Source of the DNA: SIG672 sp045580325
GTDB lineage: Bacteria > Bacillota > Clostridia > Oscillospirales > CAG-272
Direction: 5' to 3'
NCBI GenBank assembly: GCA_045580325.1
Contig: JAZNNR010000025.1
Location: 33,547 to 97,546 of the forward strand
DNA length: 64,000 bases
Position 1 is the stretch's first letter; each line of letters opens with the position of its first letter. The notes under the pieces were generated by a model, which was given only the letters and a program-made list of their open reading frames with translations, was not told the DNA's origin and did not search any database. Shown piece after piece: positions 50,363 to 59,315 of the stretch. The translations under genes were made by a program, and so were the position numbers.

Positions 50363-50971
50363 ATGAAAAGAATTTTAGCAATTTTATTACTCGCATCTAT
50401 GCTTCTCGTTATGGCAAGCTGCGGAGCTTCGAACCCCAACAAGACTGTTGAGAAGTACGTAGAAGCTATGCTCGACGGCGATCTTAAGAAGGCGTCCAAG
50501 TATGTTGCAGTTGATTATGAAGACATTTTCGATGCAAAGATTGCACAGATGATGAAAGAAGAGGACATCAGCAAGAAGGAAGCTCTTGAAAACCTCTCTG
50601 AAGACCTTGACACTAAGATCAAGAACTTTAGCGACTACGCTAAGTATATCAAGAAGACAACAAAAGAGGAAATGGAAGAAGAATTCGAAGGCAAGTTTGA
50701 ATTTGAAGCTTCTGTAGTTGCTACCGAAATCCTTGAAGAAGATGCAAAATATGCTGCAATCAAATCTGCTTCCAAAGATTATGACGACTTAAAGGTAATT
50801 CTTTCCGAAGAAATCAACGTAGCAAAGATCAAGGAATGCCGCAGAGTAACCGTTAAGGCTTACCTCTATGAAGACGGCGCTGACATTTTCTCAAGTGTTC
50901 AGACTCTTGAACTTATCGTTGTTAAGATCGGCAGCAAGTGGATCATTCTTGACGGCGCAATGGGATTTTAA
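50363..50971 (+). CDS. Lipoprotein with an NTF2-like (DUF4878) fold
   Basis: A 202-residue protein with a lipoprotein signal (LLVMASC, Cys about residue 20). The rest is charged and helical, with PNKTVEKYVEAMLDGDLKKA at the start, typical of the DUF4878/lumazine-binding-like family, and a beta C-terminus VIKIGSKWIILDG-like ending (VKIGSKWIILDGAMGF). Codon use is biased as in highly expressed genes (AAG, ATC, TTC). It has its own promoter and a terminator shared with the convergent AraC gene. Function unknown. Confidence 0.85.
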   Translation: MKRILAILLLASMLLVMASCGASNPNKTVEKYVEAMLDGDLKKASKYVAVDYEDIFDAKIAQMMKEEDISKKEALENLSEDLDTKIKNFSDYAKYIKKTTKEEMEEEFEGKFEFEASVVATEILEEDAKYAAIKSASKDYDDLKVILSEEINVAKIKECRRVTVKAYLYEDGADIFSSVQTLELIVVKIGSKWIILDGAMGF

Positions 50972-50990
50972 TTTCTGATATTTAAATAAA

Positions 50991-51022
50991 AAATACGGCT
51001 TCAATTTGAAGCCGTATTTTTA
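50991..51022. terminator. Shared terminator hairpin
   Basis: AAATACGGCTTCA (50991-51003) pairs with TGAAGCCGTATTT (51007-51019). It serves the lipoprotein gene, and its right arm contains the last codons of the convergent AraC gene, whose TGA stop is 51003-51001. Confidence 0.85.
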
Positions 51023-51825
51023 TTTGTTCGATATGCTCTTGGGGTAATACCGCATATTTTTTTAAATACACGGAAGAAGTATTTGTCATCGGAAAATCCG
51101 CAGGTACGGGAAATTTCAGAAATTTCAAGATCTGTACCTGTAAGGAGCTTTTTGGCAAGATCTATTTTACTTTCAGTTATGTGATCTGTAAGCGACTTTG
51201 AGGTTACTTTTTTCAAAAGGGTAGTGAGATACTCGCTGCTGTATCCAAAATGATCGGCAACCTCGCCGACATTTTTTATGTCGGGCGCGTTAAGCTTTAT
51301 CCATCGGATTATGCTTTCTACGTTATTATCGCCACCTGAAGAGCGCTCAGAGGCAAGCTCTTTAATAATTATTTCAAGAAAATTTGAACAAATAGACTCG
51401 TAAAAAGGCGAGGACGAGCGCGAAGCGCCAAGTAACTGATCAAATAAAAGACGCATTTTTTCGCTTTGATTTACTTTGGCGAAAAGCGGAATACCCAAAG
51501 CCTTATTTTCTCCGAAAGTCAGCACTTCGTCGCTGTCAATACTGTGAGCGCCGTGTATATAAAAATGACACCAAAAATAAGAAGCCCCGTCAGAAGAGCT
51601 CTCTGAGTGTTCGCATAGAGCAGGGAGAATTATATAGCTGTCGGGAGAAAGCACGTATCTTTTTGCATCGCTGAAAATGTTAACGGTGCCGCTTACCACG
51701 TAAAGAAGAACAAAGCTCTCTGATCTTCTGTTCTCGCTTGAAAACTGTTTTTCAGAAACAAATTTCCCCGTAGTGCAGTATTCTGTCAGAGATATGCTGT
51801 TTTTTGCCGAGTTATCTAAAAACAT
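51001..51825 (-). CDS. AraC-family transcriptional regulator
   Basis: A 274-residue protein: an N-terminal cupin-like sensor (about 1-150, VLLYVVSGTVNIFSDAKRYVLSPDSYIILPALCEH-type half-barrel, seen as SDAKRYVLSPDSYIILP) and a C-terminal AraC DNA-binding domain of two helix-turn-helices (about 170-270, VADHFGYSSEYLTTLLKKVT, ITESKIDLAKKLL, EISRTCGFSDDKYFFRVFKK). Such regulators usually answer to a sugar or other small molecule. It is divergent from the antiporter gene, the likely but unproven target. The AraC promoter is not obvious. Confidence 0.9.
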   Translation of the reverse strand: MFLDNSAKNSISLTEYCTTGKFVSEKQFSSENRRSESFVLLYVVSGTVNIFSDAKRYVLSPDSYIILPALCEHSESSSDGASYFWCHFYIHGAHSIDSDEVLTFGENKALGIPLFAKVNQSEKMRLLFDQLLGASRSSSPFYESICSNFLEIIIKELASERSSGGDNNVESIIRWIKLNAPDIKNVGEVADHFGYSSEYLTTLLKKVTSKSLTDHITESKIDLAKKLLTGTDLEISEISRTCGFSDDKYFFRVFKKICGITPRAYRTNKNTASN

Positions 51826-51958
51826 AATGATTATCCGCCTGATTTGTAGTCGTGATATAGATATATCTTAATACTTTTAGAGGGTAATGTCAAGGATATA
51901 ACGGAAAAGTTAACAAATAAGTGTATAAAATATGAACTTTTTTGTTGCTTATTGGCAC

Positions 51959-51987
51959 TTGACATAGCTCGCTTTAAGTGGTAATAT
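51959..51987 (+). promoter_or_regulatory. Promoter of the antiporter gene
   Basis: TTGACA at 51959-51964, 17-bp spacer, TAATAT at 51982-51987. Confidence 0.7.
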
Positions 51988-52065
51988 TAGCATTGGTTTG
52001 TTAAACTAATTAAGTTATGAAATGAGGCGTTTTTTACGAATACGATACTTTCGATAGCAGTAGCT

Positions 52066-53337
52066 TTGCTTGCAGGACTTCTTATGTCGCGTCCCGCAAA
52101 GCTCTTGAAGCTTCCTGCGGTAACGGCCTATCTTGTTGCAGGTATTCTTATTGGTCCGTTCTGTCTTGGTGCACTTAATGATGTTTTGCATATTGATGGA
52201 CTCGGATTTGCTTCAATAGAAGATGTTGCAGGGCTGAAAATAATTTCGGACGTAGCTCTTGGATTTATTGCTTTCTCGATTGGTAACGAGTTCAGAGTTT
52301 CTCAGCTCAAAAAGACAGGAAAGCAGGCGACGATAATAGGAATACTTCAGGCAGTTGTTACAACGCTGCTTGTTGATGCAGTTCTTGTTACCTTTGCCCT
52401 CACAACAGGAAAGATATCTGTTTCAGTTGCAATCGTGCTCGGCGCGATAGCATCTGCGACAGCGCCTGCGGCGACCCTTATGGTAGTAAAGCAGTATAAG
52501 GCAAAAGGACCTCTTACCGATATTCTTCTTCCCGTAGTTGCTCTTGACGACGCTGTCGGACTTGTGATCTTTGCAGTTTCCTTCGGTGTTGCAAAGGCGC
52601 TTTCGGTTGGTGGAGCAATAAGCGTGGCATCTGTAGTACTCAATCCTCTAATAGAGATAACAGCATCACTTGCTCTCGGATTTATTATGGGTGTACTGTT
52701 TAATTTCACCGAGAAATTCTTCCATTCTAACAGCAGACGTCTTTCTATTTCGATAACCTTCGTGCTTCTCACAGTTGCCCTTTCGATGATAGATATTCCT
52801 CTCGGCGGAGGTATTCATATCAGCTTTTCCTCGCTTCTCGTATGTATGATGCTTGGAACGGTATTTTGCAATATGTGCGATTTTTCCGAGGAACTTATGG
52901 AAAGAGCGGACAGATGGACTGCACCCCTCTTCGTTCTCTTCTTCGTACTCAGCGGCGCAGAGCTTGATTTCTCGGTTTTCGGAAGCATATACGTAATTAT
53001 CGTCGGTTTTCTCTATATTCTTTCTCGTTCGCTCGGAAAGTATTTCGGAGCATACGGAAGCTCACTTATTTCGGGTACCTCGCCTACGATAAAGAAATAC
53101 CTCGGTATAACCCTTCTTCCTCAGGCAGGAGTTGCACTCGGTATGTCCCTTCAGGCAGAGCAGGTCCTTGGCGCAGACGGTTTTCTTATAAGAAATATTA
53201 TTCTTTTCTCGGTTCTTATATATGAGCTTATAGGACCGACCCTTACCAAAATTGCACTTACCAAGGCGGGAGATATTACCCCCGGCGCAGTCAGCGCACG
53301 TGTGCATAACGACGAAAAGAAAAAACATAAAGCGTAA
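52066..53337 (+). CDS. Kef-type cation:proton antiporter
   Basis: A membrane protein of 423 residues from TTG 52066, with about twelve helices of the CPA2 family: KLPAVTAYLVAGILIGP, IGNEFRVSQLKKTG, ASATAPAATLMVVKQY and LDDAVGLVIFAVSFG (the Asp-pair region), and LPQAGVALGMSLQAEQ. It should exchange Na+ or K+ for protons. The start is doubtful: TTG 52066 lacks a ribosome site, while GAGG (52025-52028) is correctly spaced only from ACG 52036, which would give TNTILSIAVALLAG, a typical N-terminus. A rare or mutated start is likely. The divergent AraC gene may regulate it. Confidence 0.9.
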   Translation: MLAGLLMSRPAKLLKLPAVTAYLVAGILIGPFCLGALNDVLHIDGLGFASIEDVAGLKIISDVALGFIAFSIGNEFRVSQLKKTGKQATIIGILQAVVTTLLVDAVLVTFALTTGKISVSVAIVLGAIASATAPAATLMVVKQYKAKGPLTDILLPVVALDDAVGLVIFAVSFGVAKALSVGGAISVASVVLNPLIEITASLALGFIMGVLFNFTEKFFHSNSRRLSISITFVLLTVALSMIDIPLGGGIHISFSSLLVCMMLGTVFCNMCDFSEELMERADRWTAPLFVLFFVLSGAELDFSVFGSIYVIIVGFLYILSRSLGKYFGAYGSSLISGTSPTIKKYLGITLLPQAGVALGMSLQAEQVLGADGFLIRNIILFSVLIYELIGPTLTKIALTKAGDITPGAVSARVHNDEKKKHKA

Positions 53338-53383
53338 ATATAAAACAGCACTTCATCTCTGTAGCTTTAGCGGAGAAAACACG

Positions 53384-53418
53384 AACACCACCAAGGAATT
53401 TTCTTTGGTGGTGTTTTT
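53384..53418 (+). terminator. Antiporter terminator
   Basis: AACACCACCAA (53384-53394) pairs with TTGGTGGTGTT (53405-53415), followed by TTT. Confidence 0.85.
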
Positions 53419-53435
53419 GTCGGTGTGAACTTACG

Positions 53436-53655
53436 AAAGGCTCCCTCTGGGAGGGAGCTGGATTTTGCGTAGCAAAAGACTGAGGGAGAACGCGTTACAA
53501 TCAAATTTACACAGATAAAAAGTCACGCTGGCTCCTTCCACCACTTCGTGGTCCCCCGTCTCGCTTCGGCTCGGTCACGCTCGGGCTCTGACACCACACC
53601 GTGGTGTCATTCACTACCCTCGCGCCGCTTCGCTACCTCCCGGAGGAAGGCTTTT
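53436..53655 (+). repeat. Miniature inverted-repeat element, family A, copy 2 (with insert)
   Basis: AAAGGCTCCCTCTGGGAGGG, GACTGAGGGAG, CGCGTTACAAT, GGCTCCTTCCACCAC and a closing GGAAGGCTTTT repeat the modules at 22634-22771 in reverse orientation. An additional GC-rich segment (about 53555-53635) with a CACCAC/GTGGTG hairpin is inserted. Reading frames crossing this stretch are not genes. Confidence 0.7.
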
Positions 53656-53813
53656 GTGTGCTGTTCCTCTGCAGATAGTGGGCTCGGGCTTCTGCCCGAT
53701 CGTGCGCGGAATGACAGCCCCGGGCGCAAGTATAGGAAAAACGAAAAACAACTGATTATAGTTTCTGACAAGTGGCGAACAACTGTGAGTTGATATGCAA
53801 TCCGAACAAGTTA

Positions 53814-53842
53814 TTTACTTCCTGAGGGTTTTATGATATAAT
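53814..53842 (+). promoter_or_regulatory. Promoter of the XRE regulator gene
   Basis: TTTACT at 53814-53819, 17-bp spacer, TATAAT at 53837-53842 with extended -10 TGA. The stretch 53656-53813 contains only GC-rich fragments (GGGCTCGGGCTTCTGCCCGA) of repeat type. Confidence 0.6.
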
Positions 53843-53892
53843 TTAATCACAACCGAAGAGCTCACGGTGAAATTCGGAAAGGAAACTTGATT

Positions 53893-54702
53893 ATGAAAGA
53901 AATAAACATTTCAAGAAATATAGCAGATCTCAGAAAGCGTAAGGGGATCACTCAAGAACAGTTGGCCGGTGCGCTGAATATTTCTCCTCAAGCTATTTCT
54001 AAATGGGAAACCAATACATCTTTTCCCGATGCACAAACACTTCCTCTTATAGCTGCATACTTTGAGGTAAGTATAGATTATCTTTTTTATGGTGAGGACT
54101 ATGCCTATAACGATATTTATAATAAGGTTTGGGATAAAGTAGCATCACATGATCAGCAAAGCAAGGAAGCATATAATGAGGCGTTAACGATTTTCGCTTA
54201 TGCACACCACGGTGTCAGCAGATGGAATAACAAGAACAGAACTCCTAGCATATATGATGAGCCGCTGCATTTCTCCAATGAGAACGGTTTGTCGCTTCTT
54301 TCCGGCAAGGGATATGGCGCGCTTGTTACACGAAAGTTTTTTGAAAAAGTGAACCAAGAAACAGTAGAATTTGCACAAACAATTCTCCCCACACTTTCAA
54401 AGAAAAACAATATCCTCGTTTGCCTAGCTATCATATCTATGAGCGATATCAGCTTTGGAGAAATGAAAGACAAATTGAGCTTTGAGGAAGACACCTTAAG
54501 GTCAGCTCTTGATGAATTGATTGCTGTTAACGTTGTAATTGAAAAGAAATCCAAGCATAAATCTTTAGGCTATACCTATGCAATCAACGAAATGTATCAT
54601 ACTTGTCTGTGTATTCTTTTTGCAACCCTTGAAATGCAACGCTATTCATTAAAAGGTATTTCATGTTGTATGGGATATGGTGATTATCCCATACAGTTTT
54701 AA
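53893..54702 (+). CDS. XRE-family transcriptional regulator
   Basis: About 269 residues: an N-terminal Cro/CI helix-turn-helix (about 8-65, ISRNIADLRKRKGITQEQLA, NISPQAISKWETNTSFPDAQ) and a C-terminal part with a possible winged-helix (LACLAIISMS, LRSALDELIAVNVVIEKKSK). It ends in a short hydrophobic-aromatic stretch. ATG 53893 with AAAGGA at 53878 is chosen; a TTG at 53887 is too near that site. It stands alone between repeat elements, so it may be accessory. Target and signal unknown. Confidence 0.85.
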   Translation: MKEINISRNIADLRKRKGITQEQLAGALNISPQAISKWETNTSFPDAQTLPLIAAYFEVSIDYLFYGEDYAYNDIYNKVWDKVASHDQQSKEAYNEALTIFAYAHHGVSRWNNKNRTPSIYDEPLHFSNENGLSLLSGKGYGALVTRKFFEKVNQETVEFAQTILPTLSKKNNILVCLAIISMSDISFGEMKDKLSFEEDTLRSALDELIAVNVVIEKKSKHKSLGYTYAINEMYHTCLCILFATLEMQRYSLKGISCCMGYGDYPIQF

Positions 54703-54708
54703 TCCTCT

Positions 54709-54729
54709 CCCCGCTTCGGCGGGGTTTTT
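54709..54729 (+). terminator. Terminator of the XRE gene
   Basis: CCCCGC-TTCG-GCGGGG hairpin (54709-54724) followed by five T. Confidence 0.85.
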
Positions 54730-54753
54730 CTTTGCTTTTGGCAGATTAAAAAA

Positions 54754-54876
54754 GCCTTCTCCTGCGGGAGAAGACGTGGCAAAACCGTCAAAGACGATTG
54801 ACGGTTGAGGAGTTTTTTTCGTTTCAAACACCTCATCCACAGCTAACGCGGTCCATCTTCACCCACTGGGGAAGGC
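54754..54876. repeat. Intergenic miniature repeat, family C, copy 2
   Basis: GCCTTCTCC...GGAGAAG, GTGGCAAAACCGTCAAAGAC and GATTGACGGTTGAGGAG, then an inverted half CACCTCATCC...GGGGAAGGC. Its first 65 bases match 1602-1665. The two halves face each other, giving a larger palindrome. Confidence 0.65.
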
Positions 54877-54899
54877 TGTTCAATTTTAACGTTAATTTT

Positions 54900-54924
54900 G
54901 CACTTCACTCGAAGTGCTGTTTTT
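54900..54924 (+). terminator. Stand-alone hairpin with T run
   Basis: GCACTTC-ACTC-GAAGTGC followed by TGTTTTTATTT. No gene ends immediately before it, so it may belong to the flanking repeats. Confidence 0.45.
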
Positions 54925-54930
54925 ATTTAA

Positions 54931-55026
54931 TAAAAGTTTTTTGAAGGTTTTTAAACGATTTGCGCGTAAATCGTTTTAAACTTCTTTTCAAAAAAGTTTC
55001 CTAAATGGGTTTGGGCAACGCCCAAG
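54931..55026. repeat. Palindromic repeat family B, member near the CE15 gene
   Basis: AAAAGTTTTTTGAAGG, AAACGATTTGCGCGTAAATC palindrome, CTTTTCAAAAAAG and TTGGGC-AAC-GCCCAA correspond module by module to the elements at 39193, 39400 and 60986. It may end transcription of the reverse-strand esterase gene. Confidence 0.6.
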
Positions 55027-55036
55027 GAGGTTTGTC

Positions 55037-56113
55037 TTATTTAAGCTTCTTGTCCGCGAAATGAATGTAAGCATTCCAGTCGGTACGGGAAAGGAAGTGT
55101 GCGCCCGCGCGGATATGGTACGCGATGTTACCGTCATCGAAGTTAACATACGGCTCGGGAAGAGGCGCATCCTCGGGATAGATCAGACCGTGGGTGCCAA
55201 GACGCTCGTAAATTTTACTTGCCTCGCGGCAGCATTCAAGCTCAGATGCGGGATATGCCCAAAGATCCTCTACCGCGCTTCCGACAGCTACGGGACGGGG
55301 CGCAACAGCACCGACGAGGAAATGCTGGTCGCAGGGAAGCGAGTCCTCGTTGTCGATATATTTAGAATAATTTTTGCAGAACCAGAAGGGGAAACGCTCG
55401 TATATTATGTGTATGTTTTCAGCCTCACTAAAGCGCGCATTCATACGGGAGAGCGCGTCGCCCGAGCAGCCTGCGTTATTTGAGCAAACCATAGCAAAAC
55501 GGGAGTCCTGCGCCGCTGTCCAAAGAGCAGTCTTTCCAAGACGTGAGTGTCCGATAACGATGACCTTGTCCTTGTCAATTTCATCGAGCGTTTCGAGATA
55601 GTCCATAACACGACTGAGCGCAAATGACCACATAGAGATCTTGCCCCAACCGTTATCGGCGCGGCTTTCAGCAGAGTACATACCTGCAAGACCGTTTGTC
55701 ATATCGCCGTTATCCGAGGTTATATCCTGATAATATACACATGCACAGGCGTATCCCGCGTCTACGACCTCTTCCTGCGGATAATATTTGTCGGGGAGAT
55801 TGGGACTGAAATTCAGAAGAAGAAATACAGCAGGCTTTTTCACCTGTCTTGGAATTGTTAGTACAACGGGAAATGTGAAAATTCCGCCGGGAGTGTCAAA
55901 AGAGAGGTTGACCTTTCTCTCGATAGCCTTGTCCGCGAGGGTATATTCCTCGTAGACTACCTCAGCGCTGACCTTTTCGGGTGCTTCGGGAGAAAATCCG
56001 TACACGTTTTCACGAAGAATATCGAGTATTTCCTGTCTGCGAGCCTCCCAAGCGTCAAGAGAAACAGGACCGCTACCTTCGTATATTTCGGGGAGAGTAA
56101 AATTTACAGCCAT
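55037..56113 (-). CDS. CE15-like glucuronoyl esterase/acetylxylan-esterase-type hydrolase
   Basis: A 358-residue alpha/beta hydrolase without a signal peptide. The nucleophile elbow is GHSRLGKTALW (Ser about 190), with RFAMVCSNNAGCSGDALSR and PRPVAVGSAVEDLWAYP, matching carbohydrate esterase family 15, which cleaves ester links between glucuronoxylan and lignin; acetylxylan-esterase-like relatives share the fold. The lack of a signal suggests action on imported oligosaccharides or a different cytoplasmic ester. ATG 56113 on the reverse strand has GAAAGGA upstream. Single gene between repeats and the calcium ATPase. Confidence 0.85.
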   Translation of the reverse strand: MAVNFTLPEIYEGSGPVSLDAWEARRQEILDILRENVYGFSPEAPEKVSAEVVYEEYTLADKAIERKVNLSFDTPGGIFTFPVVLTIPRQVKKPAVFLLLNFSPNLPDKYYPQEEVVDAGYACACVYYQDITSDNGDMTNGLAGMYSAESRADNGWGKISMWSFALSRVMDYLETLDEIDKDKVIVIGHSRLGKTALWTAAQDSRFAMVCSNNAGCSGDALSRMNARFSEAENIHIIYERFPFWFCKNYSKYIDNEDSLPCDQHFLVGAVAPRPVAVGSAVEDLWAYPASELECCREASKIYERLGTHGLIYPEDAPLPEPYVNFDDGNIAYHIRAGAHFLSRTDWNAYIHFADKKLK

Positions 56114-56281
56114 TTTGTGATTTCCTTTCGGTTAAGTAGTATTCACATACTTATATTAGCAAAAAACAAAACAAAAATCAATAGGTTTTTCTTTCTTTTT
56201 TTAAAGTAATTAACTTTAAATAGGGTGAATATAATAAGAGCAAGGTCATACTGAAAAAGTGAAAGGACTGACTACGCCTAT

Positions 56282-58945
56282 ATGCTTGGAAAAGTGGAAA
56301 ATAATATAAAAAAGAGCGGACTTTCCGCAAAAGAGGTCGATGCATCAAGAGAAAAATACGGAAGCAACAGGCTTACAAAGACAAAGAGTAAAAGCTTTTT
56401 GTCAAGACTTCTGTCAAATCTTTCAGATCCTATAATAAAGATCCTGCTCGGAGCGCTCGCGGTCAACGTGGTCTTTATGCTCGGTAGCTTTGACCCGATA
56501 GAAACCTTCGGAATAGTCGCCGCGATACTAATATCGACCTTCGTTTCGACGGCGTCAGAATACGGAAGCGAAAAGGCGTTTGAAAAGCTTCGCGACGAGG
56601 GAACAGGCGAGTATTTCAGAGTGCTACGCGACGGCGAGGTCAAAGAAATACATATATACGATATTGTGGTTGACGATATAATATTTCTCTCGGCAGGCGA
56701 GCGTGTTCCCGCAGACGCCCTTATCATTTCGGGCGAGCTTTCGCTTGATGAATCGGCAATTACGGGAGAAAGTATAGAGGTAAAAAGGTGCGCACTTCAC
56801 GAAGAAAATAAGATTTTCAGAGGAAGCGTGGTCTGCGTAGGTCAGGCTACTGTAAGAGCTGTCGCGGTAGGCGACTCAACACTTTACGGCGGCGCGGCAA
56901 GTGAGCTTGCGTGTGAAACGAGAGAGAGCCCACTCAAAATAAGACTTGCACATCTTGCAAAGCAGATAAGCCGCATAGGGTATATCGCGGCAGTGGCCGT
57001 GTCTGTCGCATATTTTTTTAACGATATTTTTATTGACAGCGGATTTGACAGAAATATTATTCTTTCAAAGCTCGGAGATTTTTCATACGTTTATAACTGC
57101 CTTATGCATTGTCTTACGCTTGCCGTTACGGTAGTCGTGGTATCAGTACCCGAGGGTCTGCCGATGATGATAACCGTCGTTCTTTCGTCAAATATGAAAA
57201 AAATGATGAGAGATAATATCCTCGTGCGAAAGCTCGTGGGTATCGAAACGGCGGGCAGTATGAATATCCTTTTTTGCGATAAAACGGGAACTCTTACAAC
57301 GGGAAAACAGAGCGTGTGCGAAATAATATCGGGCGATATGTTGACCTTTAAAAGCGAAAGAGCACTCCTGCAAAACGGGGGAGCGGTCTATGAGATCCTT
57401 GCGCTCGACTCGGCGTATAATACCGAGAGTGTGCTTTCGGGAAAGAGAGCGCTCGGCGGAAACGCGACCGATAGAGCCTTCAGAAGCTTTTTCAGATCTC
57501 CGATAGATAAAAACGGTCTGATATGCGGTAGAAGAATTCCTTTCACAAGTGATAAAAAATACTCGGCGGTAGAGCTTTCCTCCAAAAAAGATGAAAAGAG
57601 GTTCACCGTCGTGCGCGGCGCTCCCGAACTTATACTCCCGAGAGTTGATAGCATACTGCTTCCAAACGGAAAAAAGGAAACAAATTTTGATAAAAGTAAG
57701 ATAAATGCCAAACTGCACACACTCACCTCGCAGGCAGTGAGAGTTCTTGCCGTTGCGATATGCGAAAAGCTTCCCGAGAAAAATCTGTCTGAAGAAAAAT
57801 TCACCCTCGTCGCGCTTGTCGGAGTACGGGATAAGGTACGAAAAGAGGCGCGCGACGCTGTCGAGGAAATTCACGGCGCGGGCGTGCAGGTAGTAATGCT
57901 CACAGGAGATAATCCCGAAACAGCGGCGGCGGTAGCGCGCGAATGCGGTATAATAGGCAAATTTTCTGATTCTCTCGTGCTAACAGGCGAGGCGCTGTCA
58001 AGAATGAGCGATAATGAAATATCTGAAAAGCTGCCCAAAATAGCGGTCATAGCGCGTGCTCTTCCGGGGGATAAGAGCCGACTTGTCAGAATAGCGCAGG
58101 AAAAGGAGCTTGTCGTCGGTATGACGGGCGACGGAGTAAACGACGCTCCCGCGCTCAAAAAAGCAGATATAGGCTTTGCGATGGGAAGCGGTACAGACGT
58201 TGCAAAAGAGGCGGGCGATATAGTCGTTCTCGATAATAATTTTAGTTCTATCGTCAAAGCCGTGCTCTACGGCCGCACGATATTTGCAAGTATACGGAAG
58301 TTCATAACCTTTCAGCTTACTATGAATCTCTGCGCGGTGGCAGTCAGCCTTATCGGACCGTTTGTCGGAGTCGATACCCCCGTTACCGTCGTTCAGATGC
58401 TCTGGATAAATATTATAATGGATACCCTCGGCGGTCTTGCCTTCTCGGGAGAGGCGGCAGTCAAGGAAATAATGAAGGAAAAGCCGAAAAAGCGCAGTGA
58501 AAGTCTGCTCAGCAGATATATGATAGGACATATAATCTTTTCGGGCATAGTAACGGTTGCTATTTGCCTTAATTTCCTTTGCAGTGATAGAATAAGAGCC
58601 TTTTACGGCGTATCGGAAAACCCGATAAAGCATCTCGGTGCATTTTTTGGACTCTTTATCTTTCTTGGAATATTCAACTGCTTTACGGCGCGAACAGAGC
58701 GTATAAACCTCGGGGCACATATAAGTAAAAATAAAATGTTTCTCGTTATAATGGCGTCTGTCGCAGTTATTCAGACCTTTATGATATATTTCGGCGGAAG
58801 CCTTTTCCGTACGGTACCCCTTTCTTTTATGGAAATGGCGTTTGTCATAGCACTTGCTTTTCTCATAATCCCTGCCGATTTTCTGCATAAAGTCTTTTTG
58901 CGTGTGAAAAGCAGAAAAAATAAAAAAATTTCAAAAAGCTCTTGA
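56282..58945 (+). CDS. P-type calcium-transporting ATPase (PMCA type)
   Basis: An 887-residue P2-type ATPase: actuator motif TGES (LDESAITGES), helix-4 PEGLPMM, phosphorylation site DKTGTLTTG with Asp near residue 333, KGAPE-like VVRGAPELIL in the nucleotide domain, MLTGDNPETA, MTGDGVNDAPALKKADIGFAMG and an LWINIIMDTLGGLAF M6 segment. Ten membrane helices are expected. The VPEGLP/N-D pattern fits calcium export. AAAGGA at 56262-56267 is about 14 bases from the ATG, slightly long. The stop codon is embedded in the -35 box of the following T-box promoter. Confidence 0.94.
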   Translation: MLGKVENNIKKSGLSAKEVDASREKYGSNRLTKTKSKSFLSRLLSNLSDPIIKILLGALAVNVVFMLGSFDPIETFGIVAAILISTFVSTASEYGSEKAFEKLRDEGTGEYFRVLRDGEVKEIHIYDIVVDDIIFLSAGERVPADALIISGELSLDESAITGESIEVKRCALHEENKIFRGSVVCVGQATVRAVAVGDSTLYGGAASELACETRESPLKIRLAHLAKQISRIGYIAAVAVSVAYFFNDIFIDSGFDRNIILSKLGDFSYVYNCLMHCLTLAVTVVVVSVPEGLPMMITVVLSSNMKKMMRDNILVRKLVGIETAGSMNILFCDKTGTLTTGKQSVCEIISGDMLTFKSERALLQNGGAVYEILALDSAYNTESVLSGKRALGGNATDRAFRSFFRSPIDKNGLICGRRIPFTSDKKYSAVELSSKKDEKRFTVVRGAPELILPRVDSILLPNGKKETNFDKSKINAKLHTLTSQAVRVLAVAICEKLPEKNLSEEKFTLVALVGVRDKVRKEARDAVEEIHGAGVQVVMLTGDNPETAAAVARECGIIGKFSDSLVLTGEALSRMSDNEISEKLPKIAVIARALPGDKSRLVRIAQEKELVVGMTGDGVNDAPALKKADIGFAMGSGTDVAKEAGDIVVLDNNFSSIVKAVLYGRTIFASIRKFITFQLTMNLCAVAVSLIGPFVGVDTPVTVVQMLWINIIMDTLGGLAFSGEAAVKEIMKEKPKKRSESLLSRYMIGHIIFSGIVTVAICLNFLCSDRIRAFYGVSENPIKHLGAFFGLFIFLGIFNCFTARTERINLGAHISKNKMFLVIMASVAVIQTFMIYFGGSLFRTVPLSFMEMAFVIALAFLIIPADFLHKVFLRVKSRKNKKISKSS

Positions 58946-58970
58946 CAATATTACTTTGAAGTGCTAAAAT
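58942..58970 (+). promoter_or_regulatory. Promoter of the T-box/ilvA transcript
   Basis: TTGACA at 58942-58947, 17-bp spacer, TAAAAT at 58965-58970. The ATPase gene's TGA stop (58943-58945) is part of the -35 box. Confidence 0.7.
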
Positions 58971-58994
58971 AACTAACATCAAAATACAGAATTT

Positions 58995-59268
58995 AATGGC
59001 TGTGATGAAGACGGAAACTGCAACGAATTTCTCAGAGAGTCGGGGATGGTGTGATCCCGATAAAGGACTGTGGCTATCCCATCGCTTCTGAGCCGGAGGT
59101 CCGAAAGGTGTCAAACCCCAGTAGATGCTTCCCGAGTATGCTGCGTAAGTGCATAGAGATTTCTATGATCTCGAAGAGGTGGCGGATATTTTATTCGCAA
59201 TTTGAGTGGTACCGCGAGTGCAAAGTTTTACACCCGTCTCAAAGCAAAAAAGCTTTGAGGCGGTTTTT
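58995..59268 (+). promoter_or_regulatory. T-box riboswitch leader of ilvA-ridA
   Basis: The leader has the stem I features GATGAAGACGG and AGAGAGTCGGGGATGGTG, a stem with TCGGGGA/TCCCGA, and the T-box sequence GAGTGGTACCGCG (59204-59216). A terminator follows: CCGTCTCAAAGC (59234-59245) with GCTTTGAGGCGG (59252-59263) and a T run. Uncharged tRNA binding would favour antitermination. Candidate Ile specifier codons ATC are at 59075 and 59081 (the second followed by a purine); the exact one needs structure modelling. Isoleucine fits threonine deaminase downstream. Confidence 0.88.
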
Positions 59269-59315
59269 GTTTCGCCTTAAAGCACAGATCGAGAAAAAGA
59301 AAGGCGGAATTAAAA

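Noticed and set aside
53548..53793. 81-codon frame in the family A repeat
   Set aside because: Arg/Ser-rich translation of repeat and GC-rich fragments with no ribosome site.
57998..58888. 296-codon reverse-strand frame opposite the calcium ATPase
   Set aside because: Shadow of conserved P-type ATPase coding sequence.
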